Notes: generated by a model not told the origin, from the letters alone. A stretch of 64,000 nucleotides of DNA from Pseudoalteromonas sp. OOF1S-7 (GCF_022347765.1 NZ_JAKRFZ010000014.1:78753-142752); one strand, 5' to 3'; shown: positions 8,601-18,240, numbered from the stretch's first letter. Program-made: numbers and translations.

Positions 8601-9503
8601 TCAATAGCATTCAGAACTGCCCATTTCAATGATGCGATCTGTCTCACCACTGTTTTTAAATAAATATAGCCCTTTATTAATGTCGTTTAATACTCCTCGC
8701 CAGTTTGCTTTAGCTTTGCTGAGTGCAAAATAGAGGTTGTTATATCTCAGGGCTGGTTCGACATTTTCTAGTCCCCTCAAAAGAGTAACTTTTTCTGACT
8801 TGGTCAGATCCGAGTAACTTACGGTAAAGCGCAATACTTTGGGATCACCAATAATGAGGTCAACGCGCTTGCCGATGAGCAGTTTAACCAGTTGCAGATC
8901 ATCGACAGCTTCGACAATCACAAATTCATTATTGTCCATCATAGCGTCAAATTCCGGGGTATTTTGGTAGCCACGTACCACACCTATGGTCGCCCCCTTA
9001 AGCGCATTGAGGTTGCCTTCAAAGTTGTCCGACTCTCCCCGGCGCTTTAGCAAAGCGATTTCTCCACCTGGGTAGGCGTTGGACAGGGCCAGCAACTCTC
9101 GGCGTGTTTTGCCCTGGTAGTTATCGGATGGCGATGCATCTTCGATAAAGTATTCTGGAAAGAGAATATCTGCCCGGCCAGATTCAACGGCTTTTACTGC
9201 GCGAGCCCAGGGCAGGAACTCAACATAGACAGGGTAATCCTGATCGGCGAGTAGTGAGATGGTAAACTGAAACACCCAGCCCTTATTGCATAATTGATCG
9301 CCAATGTATGGAGGCCAGTCCAGCGTCACCAGATGCAATAATGGCTTATCTCCGCCTTTATTATAGAGATAACCGTTCCGGTATTGCTCACCCTGTACCA
9401 TGATGTATTTCCCTTGTTTGAAATAGCCAACATTCAGGCTCGCGAAGGCGGTTAGCGAGGCGCTGCACAGTAACAGCAAGAATAGCCTGGTGAGTGTTTT
9501 CAT
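8601..9503 (-). CDS. Periplasmic solute-binding protein, family 3-like
   Basis: A 300-residue exported protein with a signal peptide (MKTLTRLFLLLLCSASLTAFA). The body has the two-lobe pattern of amino-acid-type binding proteins: LVTLDWPPYIGDQ, then AVESGRADILFPEYF, then GATIGVVRGYQNTPEFD and LLIGKRVDLIIGD. The ATG at 9501-9503 was preferred over a start 25 codons upstream because it begins the signal peptide and has AGGA in front. No transport permease or ATPase lies nearby, so it may be an orphan receptor-type protein rather than part of an importer. It lies downstream of cysK behind a terminator. Confidence 0.75.
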   Translation of the reverse strand: MKTLTRLFLLLLCSASLTAFASLNVGYFKQGKYIMVQGEQYRNGYLYNKGGDKPLLHLVTLDWPPYIGDQLCNKGWVFQFTISLLADQDYPVYVEFLPWARAVKAVESGRADILFPEYFIEDASPSDNYQGKTRRELLALSNAYPGGEIALLKRRGESDNFEGNLNALKGATIGVVRGYQNTPEFDAMMDNNEFVIVEAVDDLQLVKLLIGKRVDLIIGDPKVLRFTVSYSDLTKSEKVTLLRGLENVEPALRYNNLYFALSKAKANWRGVLNDINKGLYLFKNSGETDRIIEMGSSECY

Positions 9504-9630
9504 AACATGTTTCCTGGTGCGCACAATTGAGATAAAAGCGTTTAAAAATAAAGCGATGAGATTGCTTTTAGGCTTCATCGATTATTTATTAAGTCTAGAC
9601 AGTATCACGCCAAAAGGAAGGGTAGAAGAC

Positions 9631-9659
9631 AATAAGACCAGCATTTTGCTGGCCTTATT
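9631..9659 (-). terminator. Terminator downstream of cysK
   Basis: Arms AATAAGACCAGCA (9631-9643) and TGCTGGCCTTATT (9647-9659) pair with a single A/C mismatch, which becomes a G-U pair in the minus-strand RNA. The core CCAGCA/TGCTGG is followed on the minus strand by the T-rich TCTTATTGTCTT, which fits a rho-independent terminator for cysK. The A/T-rich flanks would allow some activity in both directions. Confidence 0.7.
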
Positions 9660-9695
9660 ATCGTCAATTAGTCTAACAGGTAGGGCACAAAAAGG

Positions 9696-10664
9696 TTATT
9701 GAACTAACTCCTGATCGGTAAACTCATCTGCAAACAAGGGGCTCGACAAATAACGCTCTGTTGCACTTGGCAGAATGACCACAATGTTTTTATCTGCGTT
9801 TTCAGGCTTTTCAGCAAGGCGTTTTGCCGCCACCACAGCCGCACCAGATGAAATACCAACTAAAATGCCTTCATCTTTCATTAGCTGGTGTGCCATTGCA
9901 ATCGCGTCTTCGTTTGAAACTTGCTCTGTGCCGTCCAGCAGTTCAAGATCCAGGTTGCCCGGAATGAAACCCGCACCAATACCCTGAATTTTGTGTGGGC
10001 CAGGCTTTAGTTCTTCCCCTGCCAGGGCCTGGGTGATGACTGCTGAGTCAACTGGCTCTACCGCAATTGACTTAACGTCCAGGCCTTTTGCTTTTTTCAG
10101 GTAGCGAGATACACCAGAAATGGTGCCACCAGTACCAACGCCCGCAACGAAGTAATCGATAGCACCTTCCATCGCTTCAAAGATTTCAGGGCCTGTGGTT
10201 TCTTCATGGATTTTCGGGTTAGCCGGATTCTCGAACTGTTGTAACAGAACATATTTTTCCGGGTTACCAGCCTGGATCTCATTGGCTTTCTCAATTGCGC
10301 CTTTCATGCCTTTGGCACCCTCGGTCAGTACCAGTTTAGCACCCAACGCTTTTAGTAGCTTACGACGCTCCAGGCTCATGGTGTTTGGCATGGTTAGTGT
10401 CAGTTTGTAACCGCGTGATGCAGCAACGAAAGCCAGTGCAATACCGGTATTACCAGACGTTGGCTCGATTAGCTCTTTGCCTTCGCTTAGCAATCCGGCT
10501 TTCTCGGCTTCCCAAATCATAGAAGCACCGATGCGGCATTTTACGCTGAAACTCGGGTTACGAGATTCAATCTTGGCAAAGACATTACCACCAGTCACGC
10601 GGTTAAGTTTAACAATCGGGGTGTTGCCAATAGACAGGCTGTTATCTGCAAAAACGTTCGACAT
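9696..10664 (-). CDS. cysK: Cysteine synthase A (O-acetylserine sulfhydrylase)
   Basis: A PLP enzyme that makes cysteine from O-acetylserine and sulfide. The 322-residue protein carries the PLP lysine in PSFSVKCRIGASMIW (K42), the substrate loop TSGNTG at about 70-75 and the phosphate-binding GTGGTISG at about 176-183, all as in CysK. The ATG at 10662-10664 has a CAAGGG ribosome site. It is a single gene on the minus strand with its own terminator, as is usual for cysK. The 199-bp spacer upstream (10665-10863) holds its promoter region. Confidence 0.96.
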   Translation of the reverse strand: MSNVFADNSLSIGNTPIVKLNRVTGGNVFAKIESRNPSFSVKCRIGASMIWEAEKAGLLSEGKELIEPTSGNTGIALAFVAASRGYKLTLTMPNTMSLERRKLLKALGAKLVLTEGAKGMKGAIEKANEIQAGNPEKYVLLQQFENPANPKIHEETTGPEIFEAMEGAIDYFVAGVGTGGTISGVSRYLKKAKGLDVKSIAVEPVDSAVITQALAGEELKPGPHKIQGIGAGFIPGNLDLELLDGTEQVSNEDAIAMAHQLMKDEGILVGISSGAAVVAAKRLAEKPENADKNIVVILPSATERYLSSPLFADEFTDQELVQ

Positions 10665-10821
10665 AATTTTCCCTTGAATGAGCTAAGGATATTTAATTCT
10701 AGTCACACTTTACTGGGGTTGTAGCAAAACAAAAGGAAAGAATGGCTATAAGATATATTAAAAAGGCTTATGCCTTGATGGAATAAAAAAATAAATATGT
10801 ATAATTAAAGAGCAGTATAAA

Positions 10822-10848
10822 CCCAGTCAGTTTCAGTACCTGACTGGG
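10822..10848 (-). terminator. Terminator of the DUF5916 gene
   Basis: A perfect 9-bp stem, CCCAGTCAG (10822-10830) and CTGACTGGG (10840-10848), with a 9-base loop. On the minus strand it is followed by TTTATACT, so it probably ends the DUF5916 transcript, whose stop is about 16 bases before it. The T run is short. Confidence 0.65.
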
Positions 10849-10863
10849 CCAATGAGGAGGGGC

Positions 10864-13173
10864 TTACATCAACCAGGCATAACTAAACTTGGCAAAAAAT
10901 GTCTTGTTATCTTTGCTGATCTTGCTCAAGTCATCATCCTGATAGCCATTATCTGAGTATCCGGCGAAAAACACCGTTTGTGGATTAAGCTTGTAGGCGT
11001 AGAGCAGTTGCGTGCTGAGGCGCTTGTAATGGCTGTCCACGTCGTCGATATAATTCGCCTGATTGCGGCGGATGTCAGTTTTGATGAACGCCAGTCTCAG
11101 GTAGCTATTGATGTTAAACTGATAGGTAAAGCGCACATCACTGAGGTTAGCGGTAAATACTTCCATGCCATCTGCGGTGAGTTTCTGATAGGTGTGACGC
11201 AGACGTACCTCAAAATGCTGACCCAGATAAAAGTCCAGCAAAGGGCGGATATATCGCTCATCAGCCATGCGGTTATTGGCTAAATCGACGCGGTTGCCTC
11301 GGCGTAACGTTAGTCCGCTGAACACACCCGGGGCAGGTTTACTTTCCAAATAAACCCACTGGGTGTTTTCAGTAAACAAATCAGTGTTACCGTCGATCGC
11401 CAGGCTACTTTCGTCATGGCGTAAACCGGTACGCTTACGATGATCGACGCCAAAGTCAATGGTACTTTGCAGCGGACCATTAATGGCAAAGTTGCTCTGT
11501 ACTTCTTTTTCCAGTAACTCACCTTTTTCATTGTGACTGATATCCCAGTCGGTGTACCAGCGGGTGCGGTTCCACCAGGTCTGCTCGTCACCATACCAGC
11601 GATATTCAAAGCCGGTCACAAATTTGTTGAAATCTACTTGTGACAAAAACCCCATGTCGGCACGCAGGGCAGCATCGTAATTACGATAGCTGGCAAATGC
11701 TTTCCAGTGTTTCTGATTATGGCGGTAGTCTAGCATATAGCCCAGGCCCTGGTTGTCATCCTCGAGCTGGGTACGCAGCACACTTTCATCTATTTCACAA
11801 TCATCCAGCGTCTCATCATCACAGAGCTCTGTGACCATGGCCGGGTCGTAATCGGTTTTTGAGGTCAGGATCTGTGCTTTAAAAGTATCATTTGCGGTAG
11901 GCTCATACTTGCCATCCAGGCTGATCAACTGATTTTTGTAGTCGTTACTTTGCCTGGTTGTGGTTAATGCGCCCACCGACAGCGTGTCATCGGCATCATA
12001 TCGGTAGCGCAATGCGGCATTTTCACTTTTTTGTTCTAATGAAACCACACTGGAGCCCAAGTTACCCGGTATCATCACATTGGTAAATTCATCGTTGGTC
12101 ACAAAGGCGGCGTAAGTGTGGCCTTGCTTACTGCCAGTCAACTTAGCACCATAATCGGGGGCGGCAATGTTGCGGGTGTGCAAAAGATTAATATGGGAGG
12201 AAAAGTAGTCTGCATTGTCGAGAAAGAACGCACGTTTTTCCGGAAAGAACAAACTAAAACTGTTGTTGACACTCAGCTGGCCGTTGTCGGCTTCCACCTG
12301 AGAAAAGTCCGGGTTCAGCGTGGCGTTTAACGTGGTATCCGGTGTAATGGCCCACTTTACGTCCAGACCGGGCTCATAGTCGGTGTTGGTTTCCCAGTCC
12401 TCGATGGTACTGCCGTCAATGTCTCTGGTTTGCTGACGGCTCAGCACCATTGATGGGATCACGGCAAGGTTACTGCTTTGTTTGGCATCAGAAAACCCGG
12501 TGTATGCCGGCATTTGGCATACCCAGCACTGGTTTTCATGGGCAATGTTCATGCTTGAAATCCGTAGTCGCTCGCTGCGTGGATAAAAGCGTAAGAACTC
12601 CATGGCCATGGTTTTGGTATCCAGGCTGTTATCAAAGTTGAGGACACGCAGTGGGATCTCTACTTCAACTACATAGCCTGCGTCATTAATTCGGCCGGCA
12701 GAATCCCAGATACCGTTCCAGGAGCTGTCTTCGTTGCCACTCAAGACATTCTCGATGGAATCCTGCTGGACACCCAGAGGGTTAATGAAAAACTGATAAG
12801 CACTGCGGCCGTTATTGAATGAGTCTATTTTTATGCCGACGAGATCGTCGTTCCAGCTGCGGTCCCGGTCGCGGAAAAATGCTCTGATTTGACTGGGATC
12901 GGGATCTTTGGCATCGAAGGCCAGAAACAGCGACTGACCATTTTCAAATACCCGTACACTGGTTTTTACCGGACTTTGTGTATTTTCGTACGGCCAGGTG
13001 ACATTGTCGATGGCGATGTACTTTGCCTGTTGCCATATGGCTTCATCCAGTTTTCCGTCGATGTTCACGCTGGCATTGATATAAGGAATAGCAGGCTCGG
13101 CTGCGAGGCTGGTTGCGCTGAACCACAGGCAGGGCGCAACGATTGAGAGTGAGCTTAAAACTTTATTTAACAT
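10864..13173 (-). CDS. DUF5916 protein with CBM9-like N-terminal domain
   Basis: A 769-residue exported protein: signal peptide to about residue 25, then a CBM9-like domain (about 30-210, beginning with INASVNIDGKLDEAIWQQA). A long beta-strand-rich region follows that resembles the DUF5916 outer-membrane barrel (for example the periodic NQKHWKAFASYRNYDAALRA and RWYTDWDISHNEKGE segments) and ends ..FFAKFSYAWLM. The ATG at 13171-13173 was chosen because the upstream GTG adds only seven residues in front of the signal peptide. The function is unknown; the family is common in marine bacteria and may bind sugars or sit in the outer membrane. No degradative genes are adjacent. Confidence 0.8.
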   Translation of the reverse strand: MLNKVLSSLSIVAPCLWFSATSLAAEPAIPYINASVNIDGKLDEAIWQQAKYIAIDNVTWPYENTQSPVKTSVRVFENGQSLFLAFDAKDPDPSQIRAFFRDRDRSWNDDLVGIKIDSFNNGRSAYQFFINPLGVQQDSIENVLSGNEDSSWNGIWDSAGRINDAGYVVEVEIPLRVLNFDNSLDTKTMAMEFLRFYPRSERLRISSMNIAHENQCWVCQMPAYTGFSDAKQSSNLAVIPSMVLSRQQTRDIDGSTIEDWETNTDYEPGLDVKWAITPDTTLNATLNPDFSQVEADNGQLSVNNSFSLFFPEKRAFFLDNADYFSSHINLLHTRNIAAPDYGAKLTGSKQGHTYAAFVTNDEFTNVMIPGNLGSSVVSLEQKSENAALRYRYDADDTLSVGALTTTRQSNDYKNQLISLDGKYEPTANDTFKAQILTSKTDYDPAMVTELCDDETLDDCEIDESVLRTQLEDDNQGLGYMLDYRHNQKHWKAFASYRNYDAALRADMGFLSQVDFNKFVTGFEYRWYGDEQTWWNRTRWYTDWDISHNEKGELLEKEVQSNFAINGPLQSTIDFGVDHRKRTGLRHDESSLAIDGNTDLFTENTQWVYLESKPAPGVFSGLTLRRGNRVDLANNRMADERYIRPLLDFYLGQHFEVRLRHTYQKLTADGMEVFTANLSDVRFTYQFNINSYLRLAFIKTDIRRNQANYIDDVDSHYKRLSTQLLYAYKLNPQTVFFAGYSDNGYQDDDLSKISKDNKTFFAKFSYAWLM

Positions 13174-13386
13174 TATTATCGGGTTTGATAGCACAACTTT
13201 GATGGCGCATTAAATACCAGAGATACAGTGTGAACAATTATTTAGCGTTTAACAGCAAAGTGGCCGGGTTGAGCGGTATTTTATTTATATTTTGTGAACA
13301 GTTAGTCAAGTCATATCGCAGAACTATGTACCTGCATTGTCATTCCATGGTAAAAAGGCGCATCTGTTATCAATCAGGCGTGTTGT

Positions 13387-14553
13387 ATGTCTCTAATTTT
13401 AAAACTTGTCGCTGGTATTTTTGCCGGTGTACTGGCGGGCTTTTATTTGCCTATGCTGATGATCGAACTGCTTTATACCGTTAAGGTGATCATCGGGCAA
13501 CTGATCTCTTTTACCATTCCACTGATCATCTTGTTTTATATCGCATCAGGTATTGCGGGGCTACCCAAGGCGTCAGGTCACTTGTTAGGTAAAACGGTCG
13601 GCTTCGCTTACGGTTCTACGGTCATTGCAGGTACTCTGGCCGTCCTTTTAGTTAGCCTGGCTGTACCCATGTTTGAAGGTAGTGTTGCTTATCAGGCAGC
13701 AGAGGCCACTAAAATAGAGAGCCTTATTAAGCTGCAAGTCCCGCCGCTGATGGGGGTTATGACGGCGCTGGCAACGGCATTTGTATTTGGTATAGGGATT
13801 AGCCAGCTTCACCTGACTCAGCTTAAGCAGGTGGTTGATCAGGGACGTGATGTTATTGATGCGCTGCTGGCTAAGGTGATTATTCCTGCGCTGCCATTTT
13901 ATATTGCTGGTGTATTTGCCGAGATGGCGGTTGCGGGTACCGTGGCTGATACGCTGAGTACATTCGGTGTGGTGTTACTGGCGGCGGTTGCTATGCACTG
14001 GCTTTGGCTGGCATTTTTGTACATCAGTTCAGGCATCTTGTTAAAGCGTAACCCGCTGGAGCTGATTAAAAATATGCTGCCGGCCTACTTTACTGCCATT
14101 GGTACTATGTCCAGTGCAGCGACCATTCCGGTTTCGCTTCGTGCCAGTAAATCAAACAAGGTGAAAGAGGAAGTGGCGAACTTTACGGTGCCTTTGTGCG
14201 CCACAATTCATCTTTCAGGTTCAACGATCACCATAGTGACCTGCACAATGGCCGTGATGTTGCTGTCACCTGAGATGACTCTGCCTTCTCTGAGCCAGAT
14301 GCTGCCTTTCATCTTCATGCTGGGCATTGTTATGATAGCCGCACCGGGTGCGCCGGGAGGGGCAGTCATGTCGGCATTGGGCCTGCTAAGTACTATGCTG
14401 GGCTTTGATGAAAGTGCTGTTGCTCTGATGATTGCCTTGTATCTGGCGCAAGATAGCTTTGGTACCGCTTGTAATGTAACCGGCGACGGTGTCATAGCCC
14501 TGTGGGTAGACCGTTTCTCAGAGCAGGATTTGAAATTACATGGTAATTCTTAG
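13387..14553 (+). CDS. Dicarboxylate/amino-acid:cation symporter (DAACS family)
   Basis: A 388-residue inner-membrane transporter of the SDF family, which takes up glutamate, serine/threonine or C4-dicarboxylates with sodium or protons. Visible family features are the serine-rich re-entrant loop TAIGTMSSAATIPV (about 237-250), the glycine-rich APGAPGGAV and the NVTGDG motif near the end. It is slightly shorter than GltP or DctA (about 430). The ATG at 13387 starts directly with a membrane helix. It is a single gene; the spacer before it (13174-13386) separates it from the divergent DUF5916 gene. The substrate is not determinable. Confidence 0.88.
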   Translation: MSLILKLVAGIFAGVLAGFYLPMLMIELLYTVKVIIGQLISFTIPLIILFYIASGIAGLPKASGHLLGKTVGFAYGSTVIAGTLAVLLVSLAVPMFEGSVAYQAAEATKIESLIKLQVPPLMGVMTALATAFVFGIGISQLHLTQLKQVVDQGRDVIDALLAKVIIPALPFYIAGVFAEMAVAGTVADTLSTFGVVLLAAVAMHWLWLAFLYISSGILLKRNPLELIKNMLPAYFTAIGTMSSAATIPVSLRASKSNKVKEEVANFTVPLCATIHLSGSTITIVTCTMAVMLLSPEMTLPSLSQMLPFIFMLGIVMIAAPGAPGGAVMSALGLLSTMLGFDESAVALMIALYLAQDSFGTACNVTGDGVIALWVDRFSEQDLKLHGNS

Positions 14554-14641
14554 TCAGGTTCTCATACTAAAGGCTGTTTTTACCTAAACTGGAAACTCGA
14601 ATTGATTATGCTTTGCGATTTTCTGTGTTACTCTTGCAGGG

Positions 14642-14704
14642 CATAAATGCACGCTTATTAAATGCATTTATGTGTGCATAATTCATTCATAATCAGACGA
14701 TTAT
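14642..14704. promoter_or_regulatory. Two inverted repeats upstream of uvrY
   Basis: A perfect 9-bp repeat, CATAAATGC (14642-14650) and GCATTTATG (14664-14672), is followed by a 6-bp repeat, ATAATC/GATTAT (14689-14694 and 14699-14704). They lie 57-119 bp before the uvrY start in the 207-bp spacer and may be regulator sites. Neither is followed by a T run, so they are poor terminator candidates for the symporter gene. Confidence 0.35.
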
Positions 14705-14760
14705 ATAAACGACATTTGGCAGTTAACTGCCACTACCAAGGCTAGTGTGAGGGTGACCCG

Positions 14761-15411
14761 TTGATTAACGTACTTTTAGTTGATGATCATGAACTTGTCA
14801 GAACCGGTATAAAGCGCATTCTGGATGATGTGCGCGGGTTTAAAGTGGTCGGAGAGGCTAAAACGGGTGAAGAGGCAGTAAGTTACTGTCGCCAGAGTGA
14901 ACCTGATATCGTGTTAATGGATATGAATATGCCAGGTATTGGCGGTCTGGAAGCGACGAAGAAAATTTGCCGTTACTGTCCGGACGTAAAGGTGATTGTG
15001 CTGACTGTGCATTGCGAAGATCCGTTTCCCAGTAAGGTTATGCAGATTGGTGCGCACGGTTATTTAACCAAAAGTGCCGGCCCGGATGAAATGATCAATG
15101 CGATACGTGCTGTGAATGCCGGTCAACGTTACATTGCCCCTGAAATTGCACAGCAAATTGCGTTGGCCCAGTTTAGTGGTAAAGTGGATGAAAATCCGTT
15201 CCAGTCGTTATCTGACCGTGAACTTCAGATCATGCTTATGATCACCAAAGGTGAAAAAGCGCAGGATATTGCAGACAGGCTCAATTTGAGTTCCAAAACG
15301 GTTAACAGCTACCGTTACCGTATGTTCGAAAAACTGAATGTTAGCGGCGATGTTGAGCTAACACACCTGGCTATTCGCCATAAAATGATTGATATCGACA
15401 GTTCTCACTAA
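14761..15411 (+). CDS. uvrY: Response regulator UvrY/GacA
   Basis: The DNA-binding partner of the BarA/GacS kinase, which drives transcription of Csr/Rsm regulatory RNAs. The 216-residue protein has a receiver domain (acidic pair DD8-9, phospho-acceptor D54 in VLMDMNMPG) and a LuxR-type helix-turn-helix (SLSDRELQIMLMITKGEKA, then SSKTVNSYRYRMFEKL). It is very close to E. coli UvrY. The start is TTG at 14761, giving MINVLLVDDHELVR, with GAGG at 14749-14752. The uvrY-uvrC-pgsA order matches E. coli, and uvrC follows after 40 bases. Confidence 0.96.
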   Translation: MINVLLVDDHELVRTGIKRILDDVRGFKVVGEAKTGEEAVSYCRQSEPDIVLMDMNMPGIGGLEATKKICRYCPDVKVIVLTVHCEDPFPSKVMQIGAHGYLTKSAGPDEMINAIRAVNAGQRYIAPEIAQQIALAQFSGKVDENPFQSLSDRELQIMLMITKGEKAQDIADRLNLSSKTVNSYRYRMFEKLNVSGDVELTHLAIRHKMIDIDSSH

Positions 15412-15451
15412 TAAGTGAGAGTGTTGTTCTGAACAGAGATAAGTCTCAATC

Positions 15452-17275
15452 ATGGCAGTATTTGATAGTCAGGCGTTTCTTAAAACGCTGACCACGGAAC
15501 CTGGTGTTTATCGTATGTATGACGAAGATCACCAGGTTATTTATGTCGGTAAAGCCAAAAATCTCAAAAAGCGCGTAAGCAGCTACTTTCGCAGCAATAT
15601 ACCGGATGCTAAAACCCGGGTGCTGGTGAGTAACATTCGTTACATTGAAGTGACCCTGACGAATACCGAAACTGAAGCCTTACTACTCGAAAATAACCTG
15701 ATCAAAAAGTACCAGCCCAGGTACAATATTCTGTTGCGCGATGACAAGTCGTACCCATATATATTACTGACCGACCATCGCCACCCTCGGCTCGCGTTTC
15801 ATCGTGGTTCAAGAAAGAAAAAGGGTGAGTATTTTGGCCCTTTTCCCAGCAGTGCTGCTGTGTCGGAAAGTTTGCGTCTGATGCAGAAGATTTTCCCTGT
15901 CAGACAATGCGAAGACGCCTACTATCGGGCGCGCAGCCGACCTTGTTTACAGTATCAACTAAAACGCTGTTCGGCGCCTTGTGTGGCGAAAGTCAGTGAT
16001 GACGACTACGCCGAGCAGGTCGATATGGTACGCCAGTTTCTGAGCGGTAAGTCACATCAGGTGATTGCTACTTTGGTCGGGAAAATGGAGCAGGCGAGCA
16101 TGGCGCTGAATTTTGAAGCAGCGGCCAAATATCGGGATCAAATCGCGCTGCTGCGTCAGATGCAGGAACAACAATCCGTCGCAGGTAATTTCGCCGAAAT
16201 GGATGTGATAGGGTTTGCACAGCACAATGGCTTGTGTGCGATCCATATGCTGATGATCCGGGAGCATAAGGTACTGGGGTCTAAAACCTTCTTCCCTAAA
16301 ATACCGAAAGATTCGGGCCGCGAAGAGATCCTCAGCAGTTTTGTTGGTCAATACTATGTGTCAACCGGTAGCCATGGCAGAATTGCTAAAGATATTGTTT
16401 TGCCGTTTGAAATTATTGAACTGGACGATCTTGCGACAGCCCTCACACAGGTTGCTGAGCGTAAAGTGCAGCTCAGGGTTAACGTGCGCGCAGAGCGAGC
16501 ACAGTACCTGGAACTTGCCAACAAGAATGCCCTTAACAGCATTATAGTGAAGCAAAATGCACAGGATTCTATTGATAAACGGTATGCCAGGTTGAAAGCG
16601 GCGGTTGGGGTGTCGGATATCAACCGTATGGAGTGTTTTGATATCAGTCATACCATGGGTGAAAACACTGTGGCATCATGCGTGGTATTTGACGGGCAGG
16701 GGCCTAACAATCGTGAATATCGCCGCTATAATGTCACGGGTATTACACCGGGCGACGACTACGCGGCCATGGCGTTTGCGCTGAACAAGCGTTATGGCAA
16801 AGTTACTGATCCTGATAAAGTGCCTGACATTATCTTTATCGACGGTGGCAAAGGTCAATTGTCTAAAGCCGAATCTTTCTTTGAGTCCTGGACGCTGGAC
16901 AAGTTACCAATGTTGGTTGGTGTGGCGAAGGGTACCAGTCGTAAGCCTGGTTTAGAAACTTTGTTGATTGATGGCGGACGCAAGACCATTAACCTCGATA
17001 GTGATTCACCGGCACTGCATTTAATCCAGCATATTCGCGATGAGTCTCACCGCTTTGCGATAGCGGGACACAGGAGCAAGCGTCAGAAACAACGGACGCA
17101 ATCCGTTCTGGAAGAAATTGAAGGCGTTGGCCTGAAGCGACGCCAGGCACTGCTTAAATACCTTGGAGGAATGCAGGGCGTAAAAGCCGCCAATATACAA
17201 CAACTAAAACAAGTGCCCGGGATCAGTCCTCAGCTGGCTGAAAAGATATTTAACCATTTGCATGACAAAGCTTAA
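15452..17275 (+). CDS. uvrC: Excinuclease ABC subunit C
   Basis: UvrC makes both incisions around a DNA lesion in nucleotide excision repair. The 607-residue protein has the N-terminal GIY-YIG nuclease (GVYRMYDEDHQVIYVGKAKN, about 17-36), the UvrB-binding UVR motif (about 205-240, around ALNFEAAAKYRDQI) and the C-terminal RNase H-like nuclease (MECFDISHTMGENTVAS, near 392). Tandem helix-hairpin-helix motifs (IEGVGLKRRQALL, VPGISPQLAEKI) close the protein. Length and order match the family. It lies between uvrY and pgsA, probably one operon. Confidence 0.97.
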   Translation: MAVFDSQAFLKTLTTEPGVYRMYDEDHQVIYVGKAKNLKKRVSSYFRSNIPDAKTRVLVSNIRYIEVTLTNTETEALLLENNLIKKYQPRYNILLRDDKSYPYILLTDHRHPRLAFHRGSRKKKGEYFGPFPSSAAVSESLRLMQKIFPVRQCEDAYYRARSRPCLQYQLKRCSAPCVAKVSDDDYAEQVDMVRQFLSGKSHQVIATLVGKMEQASMALNFEAAAKYRDQIALLRQMQEQQSVAGNFAEMDVIGFAQHNGLCAIHMLMIREHKVLGSKTFFPKIPKDSGREEILSSFVGQYYVSTGSHGRIAKDIVLPFEIIELDDLATALTQVAERKVQLRVNVRAERAQYLELANKNALNSIIVKQNAQDSIDKRYARLKAAVGVSDINRMECFDISHTMGENTVASCVVFDGQGPNNREYRRYNVTGITPGDDYAAMAFALNKRYGKVTDPDKVPDIIFIDGGKGQLSKAESFFESWTLDKLPMLVGVAKGTSRKPGLETLLIDGGRKTINLDSDSPALHLIQHIRDESHRFAIAGHRSKRQKQRTQSVLEEIEGVGLKRRQALLKYLGGMQGVKAANIQQLKQVPGISPQLAEKIFNHLHDKA

Positions 17276-17319
17276 GCGTTCATGCGAACATAGTAAAAAA
17301 AGAGTCTCTCTTAGTAGTT

Positions 17320-17865
17320 ATGTGGAACATTCCAAACACGCTCACAACATTTAGGTTGTTACTTATTCCTGTATTCGCAGTGATCTTTTATTTGCCTTAT
17401 TCATGGGCGTTTTTTGCTGCCGCTTTTATTTTCTGGCTGGCATCGGTAACTGATATTCTTGATGGCTACCTGGCGCGTAAGCTGGAACAGTCAACGCCAT
17501 TTGGCGCGTTTTTGGACCCCGTGGCAGATAAAGTCATGGTGAGTGTGGCGCTGGTGGTGCTGGCAACCCACTATCAAAATATGTTTATGACTGTAGCCAC
17601 CATCGTCATTATAAGTCGTGAAATCGTTATCTCTGCGCTCAGAGAGTGGATGGCTGAGCAGGGCAAGCGCGGTCATGTGGCGGTGTCCTGGATGGGCAAG
17701 TTCAAGACTGCTGCACAAATGCTGGCCATTATTGGTTTGATTTGGCAGTTTGCGCCCTGGATGGTCATGCTAAGTTATGCATTGTTAGCCATTGCAACTT
17801 TGCTGACTGTGGTGTCTATGATGCAATATTTCTATGCGGCTCGTACGGAATTGATTAAATCTTAG
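17320..17865 (+). CDS. pgsA: CDP-diacylglycerol-glycerol-3-phosphate phosphatidyltransferase
   Basis: PgsA makes phosphatidylglycerol phosphate, the first committed step to phosphatidylglycerol and cardiolipin, in the inner membrane. The 181-residue protein has the CDP-alcohol transferase signature (DILDGYLARKLEQSTPFG followed by AFLDPVADK, about 46-73) with all the conserved aspartates, and several membrane helices. It ends about 70 bp before the tRNA promoter. In E. coli pgsA is likewise followed by the glyW-cysT-leuZ tRNA operon. Confidence 0.96.
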   Translation: MWNIPNTLTTFRLLLIPVFAVIFYLPYSWAFFAAAFIFWLASVTDILDGYLARKLEQSTPFGAFLDPVADKVMVSVALVVLATHYQNMFMTVATIVIISREIVISALREWMAEQGKRGHVAVSWMGKFKTAAQMLAIIGLIWQFAPWMVMLSYALLAIATLLTVVSMMQYFYAARTELIKS

Positions 17866-17936
17866 TATACATTGGCTGAATACAAAGCGTTTTAGATAAA
17901 AAATAAGCAAACGATTAAAAAGCTTCATTTTTTATG

Positions 17937-17964
17937 TTGACGCCTCCCGGAACTTCTGTAGAAT
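17937..17964 (+). promoter_or_regulatory. Promoter of the tRNA operon
   Basis: TTGACG (17937-17942) and TAGAAT (17959-17964) are separated by 16 bases. An A/T-rich stretch lies upstream and a GC-rich discriminator (GCGTCC) follows, which is the stable-RNA promoter pattern. Transcription would start near 17971, about 110 bases before the first truncated tRNA-Gly unit. The 17866-17936 spacer holds no hairpin terminator for pgsA. Confidence 0.8.
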
Positions 17965-18080
17965 GCGTCCGTGTTGAGAGGCAACAGCCTAACAAAAAGA
18001 GAAGTTCAAATCACGTCAATATGTTGAAAGGTTTGAATTTAAATAAAATTTATAAAGTTACTTTTAAATTTTATTTTGAT

Positions 18081-18164
18081 GCGAGTATAACTCAGCTGGA
18101 TGAATAGCAAGACGCAACCTAGCTTCTTACATTCAATCACGCAGTTAAAAAGCAAAAGCGGAAC
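18081..18164 (+). pseudogene. Truncated tRNA-Gly unit A
   Basis: This 84-base unit begins with a near copy of the mature tRNA-Gly 5' end (GCGAGTATAACTCAGCTGG, one change from the real gene). It then carries a variable stretch in place of the D-loop and D-stem 3' side, then GACGCAACCT, where the anticodon arm should begin. The anticodon loop, T-arm and acceptor 3' strand are missing. The tail ends ..GTTAAAAAGC..GGAAC directly before tRNA-Gly copy 1. It is the most diverged of five such units and cannot be a working tRNA. Confidence 0.85.
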
Positions 18165-18240
18165 GCGAGTATAGCTCAGCTGGTAGAGCGCAACCTTGCC
18201 AAGGTTGAGGTCACGAGTTCGAACCTCGTTACTCGCTCCA
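18165..18240 (+). tRNA. glyW: tRNA-Gly (anticodon GCC), copy 1
   Basis: A 76-base tRNA: acceptor GCGAGTA/TACTCGC, D-arm GCTC/GAGC, anticodon stem CAACC/GGTTG with loop TTGCCAA (GCC at 18198-18200), T-arm ACGAGTTCGAACCTCGT and encoded CCA. The three Gly copies in this operon are identical. Gene order Gly-Cys-Leu matches E. coli glyW-cysT-leuZ. Confidence 0.98.
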